Positions 7,083-14,101 of a stretch of 15,108 nt of DNA are shown piece after piece; position 1 is the first letter of the stretch, and every line of letters begins with the position of its first letter. Source of the stretch: an uncultured bacterium. Its GTDB lineage: Bacteria; Bacteroidota; Bacteroidia; Bacteroidales; Muribaculaceae. Made by a program: the position numbers and the translations under genes. The notes beneath the pieces were generated by a model. The model was not told where the DNA came from, ran no database searches, and worked only from the letters and a program-made list of their open reading frames with translations. Location: contig CAMHGU010000027.1 in the NCBI GenBank assembly GCA_946184715.1, forward strand, positions 1 to 15,108. The letters are read 5' to 3'.

Positions 7083-7259
7083 TTACTTCTTAGCAGCGTC
7101 GAGGGAAGCTTTGCGGAAAGCCTTCATAAGTTTTTCGAGTTCGAGGGAAGCCTTGCGAGCACGAGTACCGGCAGCCTTGTTGCCGTTTTCAGCCTGAGCT
7201 GTAGAGTCTTTCTGGAAAGCAGCGATCTTTTCTGCGATCTGAGCGAGTAATTCTTTCAT
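7083..7259 (-). CDS. Histone H1-like small basic protein (Hc1-like)
   Basis: A 58-residue protein starts at the ATG at 7259 and stops at 7083. It reads MKELLAQIAEKIAAFQKDST, then a short Ala/Gly/Asn-rich stretch, then TRARKASLELEKLMKAFRKA and a lysine end (AAKK). It is rich in Lys and Ala and predicted helical. This pattern matches the Bacteroidota histone H1-like/Hc1 family, whose members are thought to bind DNA and help organise the nucleoid. A promoter -7 box lies about 40 bp upstream and an intrinsic terminator about 30 bp downstream, so it is a complete single-gene unit. Its short length makes it easy to miss. Product naming rests on recognising the sequence; DNA binding is inferred from the family. 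Confidence 0.85.
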   Translation of the reverse strand: MKELLAQIAEKIAAFQKDSTAQAENGNKAAGTRARKASLELEKLMKAFRKASLDAAKK

Positions 7260-7298
7260 TATTAGATATTTTAAAAGTTAAACATTTAATTTGCTCAA

Positions 7299-7306
7299 CA
7301 AATATA
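7299..7306 (-). promoter_or_regulatory. -7 promoter box of the H1-like gene
   Basis: On the minus strand TATATTTG is an exact match to the Bacteroidota TAnnTTTG -7 element, about 40 nt upstream of the ATG. No clean TTG -33 element is visible at the usual distance; the upstream DNA is very AT-rich. The leader is A/T-rich without a Shine-Dalgarno sequence, as is usual in this phylum. Confidence 0.6.
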
Positions 7307-7416
7307 CGAATAATTTTTATTAGTAGTGAAAATATTCAAAAAAAATTGCTGAAAATCTTAATTTTTAGCTGTTTAATGCGCTCAAAATGCCAATTTTCGG
7401 GATAGTAATGACCAAT

Positions 7417-8055
7417 CTATCGAATGAACGGATTGAAATCTCGCTCGTCCTGAACCGAGGTGGGAGCATCGTGACCGGGTAGCAGAACGGTGTCGGGCGG
7501 AAGGGTTAAAAGCTTCGTTTTTATGGCGTTGACCAAGGTGAGGTGGTCGCCGCCGTGGATGTCGGTGCGGCCTATGCTTCCGCGGAATATTGAGTCGCCC
7601 ACGAAGGCTACGTCGCTCTCCTCGCAGTAGAATGTGAGCCCGCCCGGAGAGTGGCCGGGGACGGCTATCACCTTGAGTGTAGTGGTGCCGAAGGTGATAG
7701 TGTCGCCATCGTCGATGGCGGTGAAGTCGGTAAGGGCGTTGCAGTGGCCGGGCAGACCGAAGGCGTAAACCTGCTGCGGCAACAGCTTGCCGAGGCGCGA
7801 ATCGCGGCTGTTGGCTTTCGGCTTGAGGCCATAGCGCGACGCTAAATATTCAGTGCCCCACACGTGGTCGATGTGCATATGAGTGCATAGCACCTCACGC
7901 AGGGTGAGGTGGTTGTCGGCTATGAAGGCCGAAACCGCTTCGCACTCATCGTCGTTGCTCATACCCGGGTCGATGATGGCGCACTCGGCACCGTCCATTG
8001 CGATATAGGTGTTCTCTTGTATGGGGTTGAATACGAAGCGCTTGATTTTCAGCAT
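7417..8055 (-). CDS. Metallo-beta-lactamase-fold hydrolase (glyoxalase II-like)
   Basis: The 212-residue protein has the complete metal-binding set of the MBL fold: H59-M-H61-I-D63-H64 (THMHIDH), H135 in PGHSPGG, D154 in GDSIF and H195 in PGHDAPT. The N-terminus (FVFNPIQENTYI, IIDPG) is typical of the small YcbL/GloB-like hydrolases that act on thioesters such as S-lactoylglutathione. The true substrate cannot be read from sequence. It has no signal peptide and is probably cytoplasmic. The start codon lies one base after the rsmG stop, so the two are almost certainly co-transcribed. The length is normal and no key residue is missing. Confidence 0.93.
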   Translation of the reverse strand: MLKIKRFVFNPIQENTYIAMDGAECAIIDPGMSNDDECEAVSAFIADNHLTLREVLCTHMHIDHVWGTEYLASRYGLKPKANSRDSRLGKLLPQQVYAFGLPGHCNALTDFTAIDDGDTITFGTTTLKVIAVPGHSPGGLTFYCEESDVAFVGDSIFRGSIGRTDIHGGDHLTLVNAIKTKLLTLPPDTVLLPGHDAPTSVQDERDFNPFIR

Positions 8056-8056
8056 A

Positions 8057-8692
8057 TTATTTTATGATTGGGACGTACACTATCTTTTTCTCAGCGAAAT
8101 AAGGTTCGGCGAAGAAGTCGGAGATGGGTTGCTCTTCAATTTCACAGGAGAGGCGTTTGGTCTCGTCGGTTAAGTCGCCGCCCTTGAGGGTTATAATACC
8201 ATTGGGGAGGGCGTTGCGTTGCGGCTTGGCGATGAGGCGGCGGAGTAGGGGAATCATAGCGTCGAGGCGCATCACGGCACGGCTCACCACGAAGTCGAAA
8301 CATCCTTTCACTTCGGCAATGTCGCCGTGCTGGGTGGTCACGTTGTCAAGCCCTAACTGAGCTGCCACATCGGCTGCTACCGTGAGCTTCTTGCCCACGC
8401 GGTCAACGAGGTGGAACTTCACCTCGGGGAACATCACCGCCAGCGGGATTGACGGGAAGCCGCCGCCGCACCCGAAGTCGAGCACCTCGGTGCCGGGGCT
8501 GAATTGCAGGTATTTGGCGATGGCGAGCGAGTGAAGGATATGGTTAGGGTAGATGTTGTCGATGTCCTTGCGCGATATCACGTTGATGCGGGCGTTCCAT
8601 TCACGATAGAGCGGCCCCATCATCTCATACCGGTTCACCTGCTCATCGCTCAGCAGCCGGAAATAATTGGTTATCAGTTCGGCACCGGTCAT
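8057..8692 (-). CDS. rsmG: 16S rRNA (guanine-N7)-methyltransferase RsmG
   Basis: The 211-residue protein matches RsmG (formerly GidB), which uses S-adenosylmethionine to methylate N7 of G527 in 16S rRNA. Visible features are the N-terminal LYREWNARINVISRKD block (about 28-43), NHILHSLAIAK (about 50-60), the SAM-binding loop VLDFGCGGGFPSIPLA (about 70-85), LVDRVGKKL (about 95-103) and VVSRAV with a following C-terminal region. Length is normal. It lies 7 bp after the lipoprotein stop and 1 bp before the MBL hydrolase start, in the middle of a three-gene operon. In many bacteria loss of RsmG gives low-level streptomycin resistance; that is family knowledge and nothing here shows it. Confidence 0.96.
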   Translation of the reverse strand: MTGAELITNYFRLLSDEQVNRYEMMGPLYREWNARINVISRKDIDNIYPNHILHSLAIAKYLQFSPGTEVLDFGCGGGFPSIPLAVMFPEVKFHLVDRVGKKLTVAADVAAQLGLDNVTTQHGDIAEVKGCFDFVVSRAVMRLDAMIPLLRRLIAKPQRNALPNGIITLKGGDLTDETKRLSCEIEEQPISDFFAEPYFAEKKIVYVPIIK

Positions 8693-8699
8693 GTCGCGG

Positions 8700-9560
8700 T
8701 CAGTCGGTAAGCGGGTTGGGTGTCAGCAACAGTGGCTCAAGTATCTCAAAGGGGACCGTGATGTGAATCATTCCCTTCGAGAACTGGGCGATTTCGCCGG
8801 GCTGATAGTGCCACACCAAGCCCGTGTCGGTTACGCTGAAGTTGTTGTTCACCTGGATGTTGCCGGCGTTCCAGTAGCCTTCGGCCGGTAGTTCGTCCTC
8901 GGTGACTTCGTGGGAATTGATGTGGTCGTTCACCTGCTTGAGGAGTTGCGATTTCAGCATTGCTTGAAGCTTTGGCATTTCGGCGTCGCCAAAGAGGTCG
9001 GCCACGTCGATAACCCTGCAGCTCTTCACATTATAATTATAGTACTCCTCAGTGGGGGGATAATCCGATTGGTGCTCCACGCGGGAGCGGCACATCGTGA
9101 GGATATGATTCTTGTTGTAAGCCGGCGTGAGGTTGAGATTGACGAAGAACGGCAGCTCCATCAGGCCGGAATTTTCATCTTTCTCATCGTCCGACACACT
9201 CGCCGCGCTGTCGTTGCCGGGAAAGTTGATAATGTCGTTGGCCAAGAAGGTGGCGAGATTCTTGGTGTTGAGCTCTTTGACCTTAACTGAATCTACCCGG
9301 AGGGCGGTGGCGCAGATAAGCTCGAACAGCTCGCGCGATTCGGCCGGCAGCTCGGTGGTGCAGTACACTTGCAGCAGCACCCCGTAGCCCGGATAGTTCT
9401 TCAGAATACTGTCCTTACTCGTGGTCATCTTGATAGCCGGAGCCTCTTCGAGCTTTAGAGAGGTGCTGTCGGTTTCGCTTTTTCCACCACACGAAGCGAG
9501 TGCGGCTGTTATTGCCAATGTCGCCACTATAGCGACCGGGTTGAAAATTCTCATAGTCAT
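8700..9560 (-). CDS. Lipoprotein with DUF3298 (RsiV-like) domain
   Basis: The likely start is the ATG at 9560 (MTMRIFNPVAIVATLAITAA; 286 residues). A second ATG at 9554 is nearly as good, and a longer form reading from 9620 would add a hydrophilic stretch ahead of the signal and is rejected. The lipobox LASC puts the lipidated Cys at residue 24, followed by GGKSETDS. The C-terminal half, with NVKSCRVIDVADLF, the FSVTDTGLVWHYQPGEIAQF stretch and an IHITVPFEILEPLL end, is characteristic of DUF3298, found in RsiV-like and other envelope proteins. It is probably anchored in the inner or outer membrane facing the periplasm. Function is unknown. It is the first gene of the minus-strand operon with rsmG. 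Confidence 0.85.
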   Translation of the reverse strand: MTMRIFNPVAIVATLAITAALASCGGKSETDSTSLKLEEAPAIKMTTSKDSILKNYPGYGVLLQVYCTTELPAESRELFELICATALRVDSVKVKELNTKNLATFLANDIINFPGNDSAASVSDDEKDENSGLMELPFFVNLNLTPAYNKNHILTMCRSRVEHQSDYPPTEEYYNYNVKSCRVIDVADLFGDAEMPKLQAMLKSQLLKQVNDHINSHEVTEDELPAEGYWNAGNIQVNNNFSVTDTGLVWHYQPGEIAQFSKGMIHITVPFEILEPLLLTPNPLTD

Positions 9561-9609
9561 TGAATCCGATTTGTGGGATAAAATTACGCAATATTTGTCG
9601 AAAAAACTA

Positions 9610-9617
9610 TACCTTTG
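9610..9617 (+). promoter_or_regulatory. -7 promoter box of the cvfB-HU operon
   Basis: TACCTTTG matches the Bacteroidota TAnnTTTG -7 element and lies 11 bp before the ATG at 9629. That would give a very short leader of only a few nucleotides. No -33 TTG is seen at the usual spacing; a TTTG at 9594-9597 is too close. The 68-bp divergent region 9561-9628 must also hold the lipoprotein promoter, which I cannot place with confidence. Confidence 0.45.
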
Positions 9618-9628
9618 CATATAATTTT

Positions 9629-10471
9629 ATGAGTATGGTTAAATTAGGCTCGATAAATAGCCTTACGATAAGCAGGTTTTCGGCCTACGGGGCGTATCTT
9701 GCTGCTGCCGACGACGTGGAAATCCTTCTTCCGCGCCGTTATGTGACCGATGCTATGCACGAGGGCGACGTTATCGACGTCTTTGTATATACCGATTCGG
9801 AAGATCGCCTTGTGGCCGTGACCGAGAAGCCCGTGGCAATGGTGGGCGAGTTCGCCCTGATGCGCGTGGCCGAGGTGAATCGTATGGGCGCCTTTATGGA
9901 TTGGGGCCTGCCTAAAAACCTGCTGGTGCCGTTCGGCGAGCAGCGCCAGCGCATGGAGCAGGGTCGGTGGTACATAGTGTATGTTTACATCGACCACAAC
10001 ACCAGCCGCATCGTAGGCTCGGCCAAGCTGAGCAAGTGGCTCGGCAACACCATTCCCCGCTATCGCGCCGGCGATGAAGTCGATGCTCTGATAGTGCAGC
10101 GCTCCGATGTGGGCTACCGCATCATCATCGACAACCTCCACTGGGGCATCATCTATCACAATGAGATATTCAAGCCGTTGCGCATAGGCGAGCACCAGCG
10201 AGTACGCGTGAAGGCGATACGCGACGACGGCAAAATCGACGCGGTGCTCGGCGCCCACGCCATCGATCGCATCAGCGAGCTTGCCGAGCGCATAGTCACA
10301 TATCTGCAGGCTCACGGCGGCCGAATGGCAATCACCGATGCCTCGTCGCCCCAGCTGATACAATCCACCTTCGCTTGCAGTAAGAAAGATTATAAGCGAG
10401 CTATCGGAATGTTGCTCAAGAACGGCCGTGTGACCCTCTCCGACGGCGCTACAGAGCTTTGCCGGCAGTAG
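9629..10471 (+). CDS. CvfB-like S1-domain RNA-binding protein
   Basis: From the ATG at 9629 the product is 280 residues, the usual length for the CvfB/YitL family. The open frame continues upstream to 9560 but that extension contains the promoter-like box and has no homology features. Domain order: an N-terminal S1-like OB fold (about 1-65; GAYLAA..VEILLPRRYV), a second S1 domain (about 66-140; GEFALMRVAEVNRMGAFMDW), a third OB-like part (about 150-220; GDEVDALIVQRSDVGYRIII) and a C-terminal winged helix (about 225-280; FACSKKDYKRAIGMLLKNGR). The family binds RNA; CvfB affects virulence regulation in Staphylococcus, but the role in Bacteroidota is not established. First gene of a six-gene plus-strand run. 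Confidence 0.9.
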   Translation: MSMVKLGSINSLTISRFSAYGAYLAAADDVEILLPRRYVTDAMHEGDVIDVFVYTDSEDRLVAVTEKPVAMVGEFALMRVAEVNRMGAFMDWGLPKNLLVPFGEQRQRMEQGRWYIVYVYIDHNTSRIVGSAKLSKWLGNTIPRYRAGDEVDALIVQRSDVGYRIIIDNLHWGIIYHNEIFKPLRIGEHQRVRVKAIRDDGKIDAVLGAHAIDRISELAERIVTYLQAHGGRMAITDASSPQLIQSTFACSKKDYKRAIGMLLKNGRVTLSDGATELCRQ

Positions 10472-10504
10472 CACTTACCCCCTGACAATAACACCTTATA
10501 TATA

Positions 10505-10792
10505 ATGGATAATCGACAATTTATAAAGGCACTATCGAAAGCCACCGGCAAAAGCGCCAAGGAGACCGAGCTGCTCCTTACCGACTTTATGGCCGTATTC
10601 CGCGAGCGGATTACCGATATGGATACCATCGCCATTCCCGGCTTCGGCTCCTTCGAGACCAAGAAGCGCGCCGAGCGCGTCACCACCCATCCCTCTACCC
10701 AGCAGCGGATTATCATTCCGCCCAAGATAGTGATGAACTTCAAGATGAGCAATGTGCTCAAGCAGCGTATGCGCGACGACAACAAACAGTAA
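10505..10792 (+). CDS. HU-family DNA-binding protein
   Basis: The 95-residue protein has the HU/IHF fold: helices at the N-terminus (MDNRQFIKALSKATGKSAKE, TELLLTDFMAVFRERI), the IPGFGSFETKKRAERV signature leading into the DNA-binding arm, THPSTQQRIIIPP in the arm, and a final helix. The family bends and compacts DNA. It lies 33 bp after the CvfB-like gene and 6 bp before a second HU-type gene, so the two HU-domain proteins are co-transcribed and could pair as a heterodimer (inference). It is complete, with no extension. Confidence 0.95.
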   Translation: MDNRQFIKALSKATGKSAKETELLLTDFMAVFRERITDMDTIAIPGFGSFETKKRAERVTTHPSTQQRIIIPPKIVMNFKMSNVLKQRMRDDNKQ

Positions 10793-10798
10793 TCAGCT

Positions 10799-11887
10799 AT
10801 GAACCAGAAGATAACACTCAGCGACTTGGCCGATGCCTTAGCTGTTAAGGCCCATATTTCCAAGGCCGGCGCCAATAGCTTTATCCGCGATATATTCGAC
10901 ACCATACTTGCCGGGCTCAACGACGGCGAGAGCGTAAAAGTGCGCCAGCTCGGCACCTTCAAGATAGCCGAGGTGAGCGCGCGCAAGGGCGTTGATGTCA
11001 ACACCGGAATGCCCATCGAGATAGCCGGGCGCCAGCGCATCACCTTCACGCCCGACAAGGAGCTTGCCGAAGCCGTCAACGCGCCTTTTGCCGGCTTTGA
11101 GACCGTGGTGATAGGCGATGAGGACACTCCCGCTTCGCCCGAAACGGCTGAACCGGCACCCGCAGCCGAGCAGCCGGCACCTGCGGCCGAAGACCCACAG
11201 CCCGAAGCTGCCTTGCCGCCCGAGCTGCCTGCCGCTCCGGCTATGCCCGAGCCTCCGGCAATCCCCGAGGAAGAACCCTCGGCACCGGCCGCAGAAGAAA
11301 AGGTGCCGGAACCGCCCGTCGTACCCGCGCCCGAACCGCCCGCTACTCCCATCGCGGCCTTCGCCGATATGAGCAGCGAGTCGGCCGAAGAACCTGCCGC
11401 AGTCGAGCTGCCCGAGAGTGACACAGATAAGCCGCGCTCAAACCGTTTCTGGCTCGGCTTCATCATAGGCCTGATCACCGGATTGGCAATCGCGGCTGCT
11501 TACTCACTCACTGTGCATTATAGTCAGAGCCGCCCAGCAGCTGCGGCTCAGACTGCTGTGGCTGCCGACACTGTAGCTGCCGTGCCCGCCGATACCACGG
11601 CCGTGGCAGCTCCCGCCCCCGTAGTCGATGACAAGCCCCTCGCCACCGACACTGTCACCCGTACCCGCTACCTCACCACGATGGCTCGCCACTACTATGG
11701 CGACCACAACTTCTGGGTATATATCTACGAGGAGAATAAGGATAAAATCGACAACCCCAACGTGATAACGCCCGGCACAGAGGTCGTGATTCCGCAGCCG
11801 TCGAAGTACGGCATCGATGCCTCCAATCCCGAGAGCGTAGAAAAGGCAAAGCGTCTGTCCTACGAGATATTCAGCCGGTATGAATAA
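10799..11887 (+). CDS. HU domain - proline-rich linker - transmembrane helix - LysM fusion protein
   Basis: The 362-residue protein has four parts. Residues 1-95 are an HU-like DNA-binding domain (MNQKITLSDLADALAVKAHI, VRQLGTFKIAEVSARKG, GMPIEIAGRQRITFTP). Residues about 105-210 are a Pro/Ala/Glu-rich acidic linker. Residues about 218-239 are one transmembrane helix (FWLGFIIGLITGLAIAAAYSL), preceded by KPRSNR, which favours a cytoplasmic N-terminus. After an Ala-rich spacer, residues about 286-333 form a LysM-type domain (TRYLTTMARHYYGDHNFWVYIYEENKDKI...PGTEVVIPQP). The inferred topology puts HU on the nucleoid side and LysM in the periplasm on peptidoglycan. Similar HU-LysM fusions are found in Bacteroidota, but their job is not established. 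It overlaps the next gene by 8 bp. Confidence 0.92.
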   Translation: MNQKITLSDLADALAVKAHISKAGANSFIRDIFDTILAGLNDGESVKVRQLGTFKIAEVSARKGVDVNTGMPIEIAGRQRITFTPDKELAEAVNAPFAGFETVVIGDEDTPASPETAEPAPAAEQPAPAAEDPQPEAALPPELPAAPAMPEPPAIPEEEPSAPAAEEKVPEPPVVPAPEPPATPIAAFADMSSESAEEPAAVELPESDTDKPRSNRFWLGFIIGLITGLAIAAAYSLTVHYSQSRPAAAAQTAVAADTVAAVPADTTAVAAPAPVVDDKPLATDTVTRTRYLTTMARHYYGDHNFWVYIYEENKDKIDNPNVITPGTEVVIPQPSKYGIDASNPESVEKAKRLSYEIFSRYE

Positions 11888-12998
11888 ACTCCTGCGCAAT
11901 GCCATAGCGCTGGCGGTAGTGATGGCCGTGATGACCGGCATCACGGCTCAGGCATGCACTTCGGCGATAGTGTCGGCACGACTGACAGCCGACGGCCGTC
12001 CTCTGCTATGGAAAAACCGCGACACCGGCGAGGAGAACAACAAGGTGGAGCGCATCAACGCGCAGCAGCCCGGGCAATACGACTATATCGCTCTCTATAA
12101 CGCCAGTGACACGCTTTGCCGCGAGGCGTGGATGGGTATGAACACCGCCGGATTTGCCGTAATGAACACTGCGTCGTATAATCTCAACCGTGACACCATC
12201 ACCGATATGGACAAGGAGGGAGTGCTGATGACCAAAGCGCTACTGACGTGCCGCACCGTGGCCGACTTCGAGCAGCTGCTCCGGTCGCACCCCAAGCCCT
12301 TAAGGGTGGAGGCCAACTTCGGCGTAATCGACACCGAGGGTGGGGCAGCCTATTTCGAAACAGGCAACTTCACCTATGTGCGCTACGATGTGGACGACAC
12401 GGCCGAAGGATACATCGTAAGAACCAACTACTCACATTCAGGCGACAACACCCGAGGCAGCGGCTTCACCCGCGAAAACAATGCTCTTGCGCTGATGAAA
12501 CCCCACGCCGAAGCCCGTGATTTCACCCCGGCCACCTTCACCGAGGAGCTGTCGCGCACGTTCTTCAACTCCCTGCTTGCTACCGACTACACCCAATCAG
12601 GCAAGCAATGGATTGTGGACCAGGATTTTATCCCGCGGCGCATCACATCGGCCACTTGTGTCATCGAAGGCGTGATAAGCGATGAGCCTACTCCCGACAT
12701 CGTGATGTGGGTGGGTCTCGGCTATGGCCCGTGCAGCACTATCCGTGTGGCCACATTCGATGAAGGCGGAGTGCCGGTGGAGATACGCGGCAGCCTGCCG
12801 AGCGGTCACGCGCCGCTATGCGACGAGGCCGTAGCGATGAAAAACGAAGTGTTCTCGCTCCGCAAAGGCAACGGCAAGCACTATCTCAATCTGTCAAAAC
12901 TTTACAACCCCGAGGGAACAGGATTCACCCAAATCCTTATCCCCCGAAATATGCAATATTACCGCGCTAAGCGGCTCGAATTAGGTATCACCCGATGA
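11880..12998 (+). CDS. Secreted Ntn-type hydrolase (C45 / choloylglycine-hydrolase-like superfamily)
   Basis: The 372-residue protein has a signal peptide (MNKLLRNAIALAVVMAVMTG, ITAQA) directly followed by C26-T-S-A-I, then DGRPLLWKNRDT. In the Ntn hydrolase superfamily (penicillin V acylase, bile salt hydrolase, acyl-CoA:6-APA acyltransferase) a Cys at the mature N-terminus is the nucleophile and this CT...G..L..RN.D pattern is typical. Signal peptidase cleavage after AQA would expose C26. Further family-like stretches are GMNTAGFAVMNTASYNL and RTNYSHSG (about residues 178-190). It probably hydrolyses an amide bond in the periplasm; the substrate is unknown, and bile salts should not be assumed. 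It overlaps the HU-LysM gene by 8 bp and the next gene by 4 bp (ATGA). Confidence 0.85.
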   Translation: MNKLLRNAIALAVVMAVMTGITAQACTSAIVSARLTADGRPLLWKNRDTGEENNKVERINAQQPGQYDYIALYNASDTLCREAWMGMNTAGFAVMNTASYNLNRDTITDMDKEGVLMTKALLTCRTVADFEQLLRSHPKPLRVEANFGVIDTEGGAAYFETGNFTYVRYDVDDTAEGYIVRTNYSHSGDNTRGSGFTRENNALALMKPHAEARDFTPATFTEELSRTFFNSLLATDYTQSGKQWIVDQDFIPRRITSATCVIEGVISDEPTPDIVMWVGLGYGPCSTIRVATFDEGGVPVEIRGSLPSGHAPLCDEAVAMKNEVFSLRKGNGKHYLNLSKLYNPEGTGFTQILIPRNMQYYRAKRLELGITR

Positions 12999-13402
12999 CC
13001 TCAACTAAAACTTTAAGAAAGAAGATGGCAAAGGCTGCATTACTGACAGTTATACTACTTATCTGCTCCAATATTTTTATGACGTTTGCTTGGTACGGTC
13101 ACTTGAAATTGCAAGAGGCCGGAGTGAGCAGCAATTGGCCTCTGATAGTGGTGATTTTAGTGTCGTGGGGCATCGCGCTGATAGAGTACTGCTTTATGGT
13201 GCCGGCCAATCGCATAGGCTTCGATGGCAACGGCGGTCCCTTCTCGCTCATTCAGCTCAAGGTGATACAGGAGGTGCTCACGCTGGTGACCTTCACCATC
13301 TTCACCGTCATCTTTTTCAAAGGCCAACAGCTTCACTGGAACCATTTCGTGGCCTTCGTGCTGCTGATTTTCGCCGTGTTCTTCGCATTCCTCGACCGCT
13401 GA
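12995..13402 (+). CDS. DUF486 (DMT-like) small membrane protein
   Basis: The 135-residue protein has four predicted transmembrane helices (about residues 12-34, 47-67, 90-108 and 115-133). Conserved DUF486 stretches are visible: SNIFMTFAWYGHLK, WGIALIEYCFMVPANRIG and FSLIQLKVIQEVLTL. The family is related by fold to drug/metabolite transporters but has no established substrate. The start at 12995 overlaps the stop of the previous gene as ATGA, the usual form of translational coupling; an internal ATG at 13025 would also keep all helices. It is one base from the next gene. Confidence 0.92.
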   Translation: MTSTKTLRKKMAKAALLTVILLICSNIFMTFAWYGHLKLQEAGVSSNWPLIVVILVSWGIALIEYCFMVPANRIGFDGNGGPFSLIQLKVIQEVLTLVTFTIFTVIFFKGQQLHWNHFVAFVLLIFAVFFAFLDR

Positions 13403-13403
13403 T

Positions 13404-13877
13404 ATGGCCGCACACAGCGTCGTAATCAGCGAGTGCAGCATCTCGGCCGGCCAATACGCCCGGCTGGTGGCGCGCGCTTTCGCGGCCGATTGGTGGCCGG
13501 CGATGCTCATTGCGGTATCGGTGCTGTTGATGCTTGCAATCCACGATGTGCGCTGGATAATAGTGGGGCTGATGCTCATCTTCTTGGTGCTGCCTATGGC
13601 CGTATTCTTTTTCTTCGCATGGCAGTGCACCAAGCCTGAAGCCTGCCACTCCATAATGTCGAAAAGCGTGCTCATAGATGACGAAGGCGTGACCTTAACG
13701 GCAACAGATACCGGGCGCAGCACGCTACTTGAGTGGAACAAATTCGGCAAAGCGTACATAGGAGGTGACCGGCTGATACTGAAGCTCCGTGACGGCCGCT
13801 ATTCGCTGCTGGTGCTCCCTTGCGCCGCCGAGCAGCTTCCCGAGCTGCGAGAGCTGGTAGCCCGCCACTTAACCTAA
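13404..13877 (+). CDS. YcxB-like membrane protein
   Basis: The 157-residue protein begins with a short soluble part, has two hydrophobic helices (about residues 32-48 and 51-73, WWPAMLIAVSVLLMLAIHDV / IIVGLMLIFLVLPMAVFFFF), and ends in a soluble domain with the pattern VLIDDEGVTLTATDTGRSTLLEWNKF...ILKLRDGRYSLLVLP. This domain resembles the YcxB-like C-terminal domain, in which a W-centred motif follows a short beta sheet. Function is unknown. It starts one base after the DUF486 stop and ends the plus-strand run. No clear terminator hairpin follows within 13878-14101. Confidence 0.75.
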   Translation: MAAHSVVISECSISAGQYARLVARAFAADWWPAMLIAVSVLLMLAIHDVRWIIVGLMLIFLVLPMAVFFFFAWQCTKPEACHSIMSKSVLIDDEGVTLTATDTGRSTLLEWNKFGKAYIGGDRLILKLRDGRYSLLVLPCAAEQLPELRELVARHLT

Positions 13878-14004
13878 TGGTAGCTATGGGAATGATAGTA
13901 ATTATAAGAATAATGAAGGGTGGGTTGATGGGCGAGGCGAGGTTCGCAATTTGACGCTTTGGGTAGGCATTTAGGGCCGATTTGAGGGCGCTTGGCGTGT
14001 CGTA

Positions 14005-14036
14005 TTGGTTTTTGTCGGAAAAATGTAGTAACTTTG
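14005..14036 (+). promoter_or_regulatory. Bacteroidota-type promoter of lpxD
   Basis: TTG at 14005-14007 (-33) is followed after 21 nt by TAACTTTG at 14029-14036 (-7, exact TAnnTTTG match). Transcription would start near 14043, leaving a leader of about 60 nt before the lpxD ATG. The rest of the 224-bp gap (13878-14101) shows no gene or strong hairpin. Confidence 0.75.
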
Positions 14037-14101
14037 CAAAAATGTGGGCATACCGGAAGGCTGTTTTTTCCGCGCGCCCTGTTAATATAACTTAATATAG
14101 A

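Noticed and set aside
7035..7250. Plus-strand open frame of 71 codons
   Set aside because: It is antisense to the H1-like gene and starts within that gene's terminator hairpin.
9560..9628. Upstream start of the CvfB-like protein at 9560
   Set aside because: The extra 23 residues lie over the divergent promoter region including a TACCTTTG box; the ATG at 9629 gives the normal family length.
10390..11478. Minus-strand frame of 362 codons rich in Ser, Gly and Ala
   Set aside because: It is the shadow of the Pro/Ala/Glu-rich linker of the HU-LysM gene and shows no domain or leader.
11880..11960. Lipoprotein signal for the Ntn hydrolase
   Set aside because: The residues before Cys26 (TAQA) do not form a lipobox (no Leu/Val/Ile at -3), and the Cys fits the N-terminal nucleophile motif.
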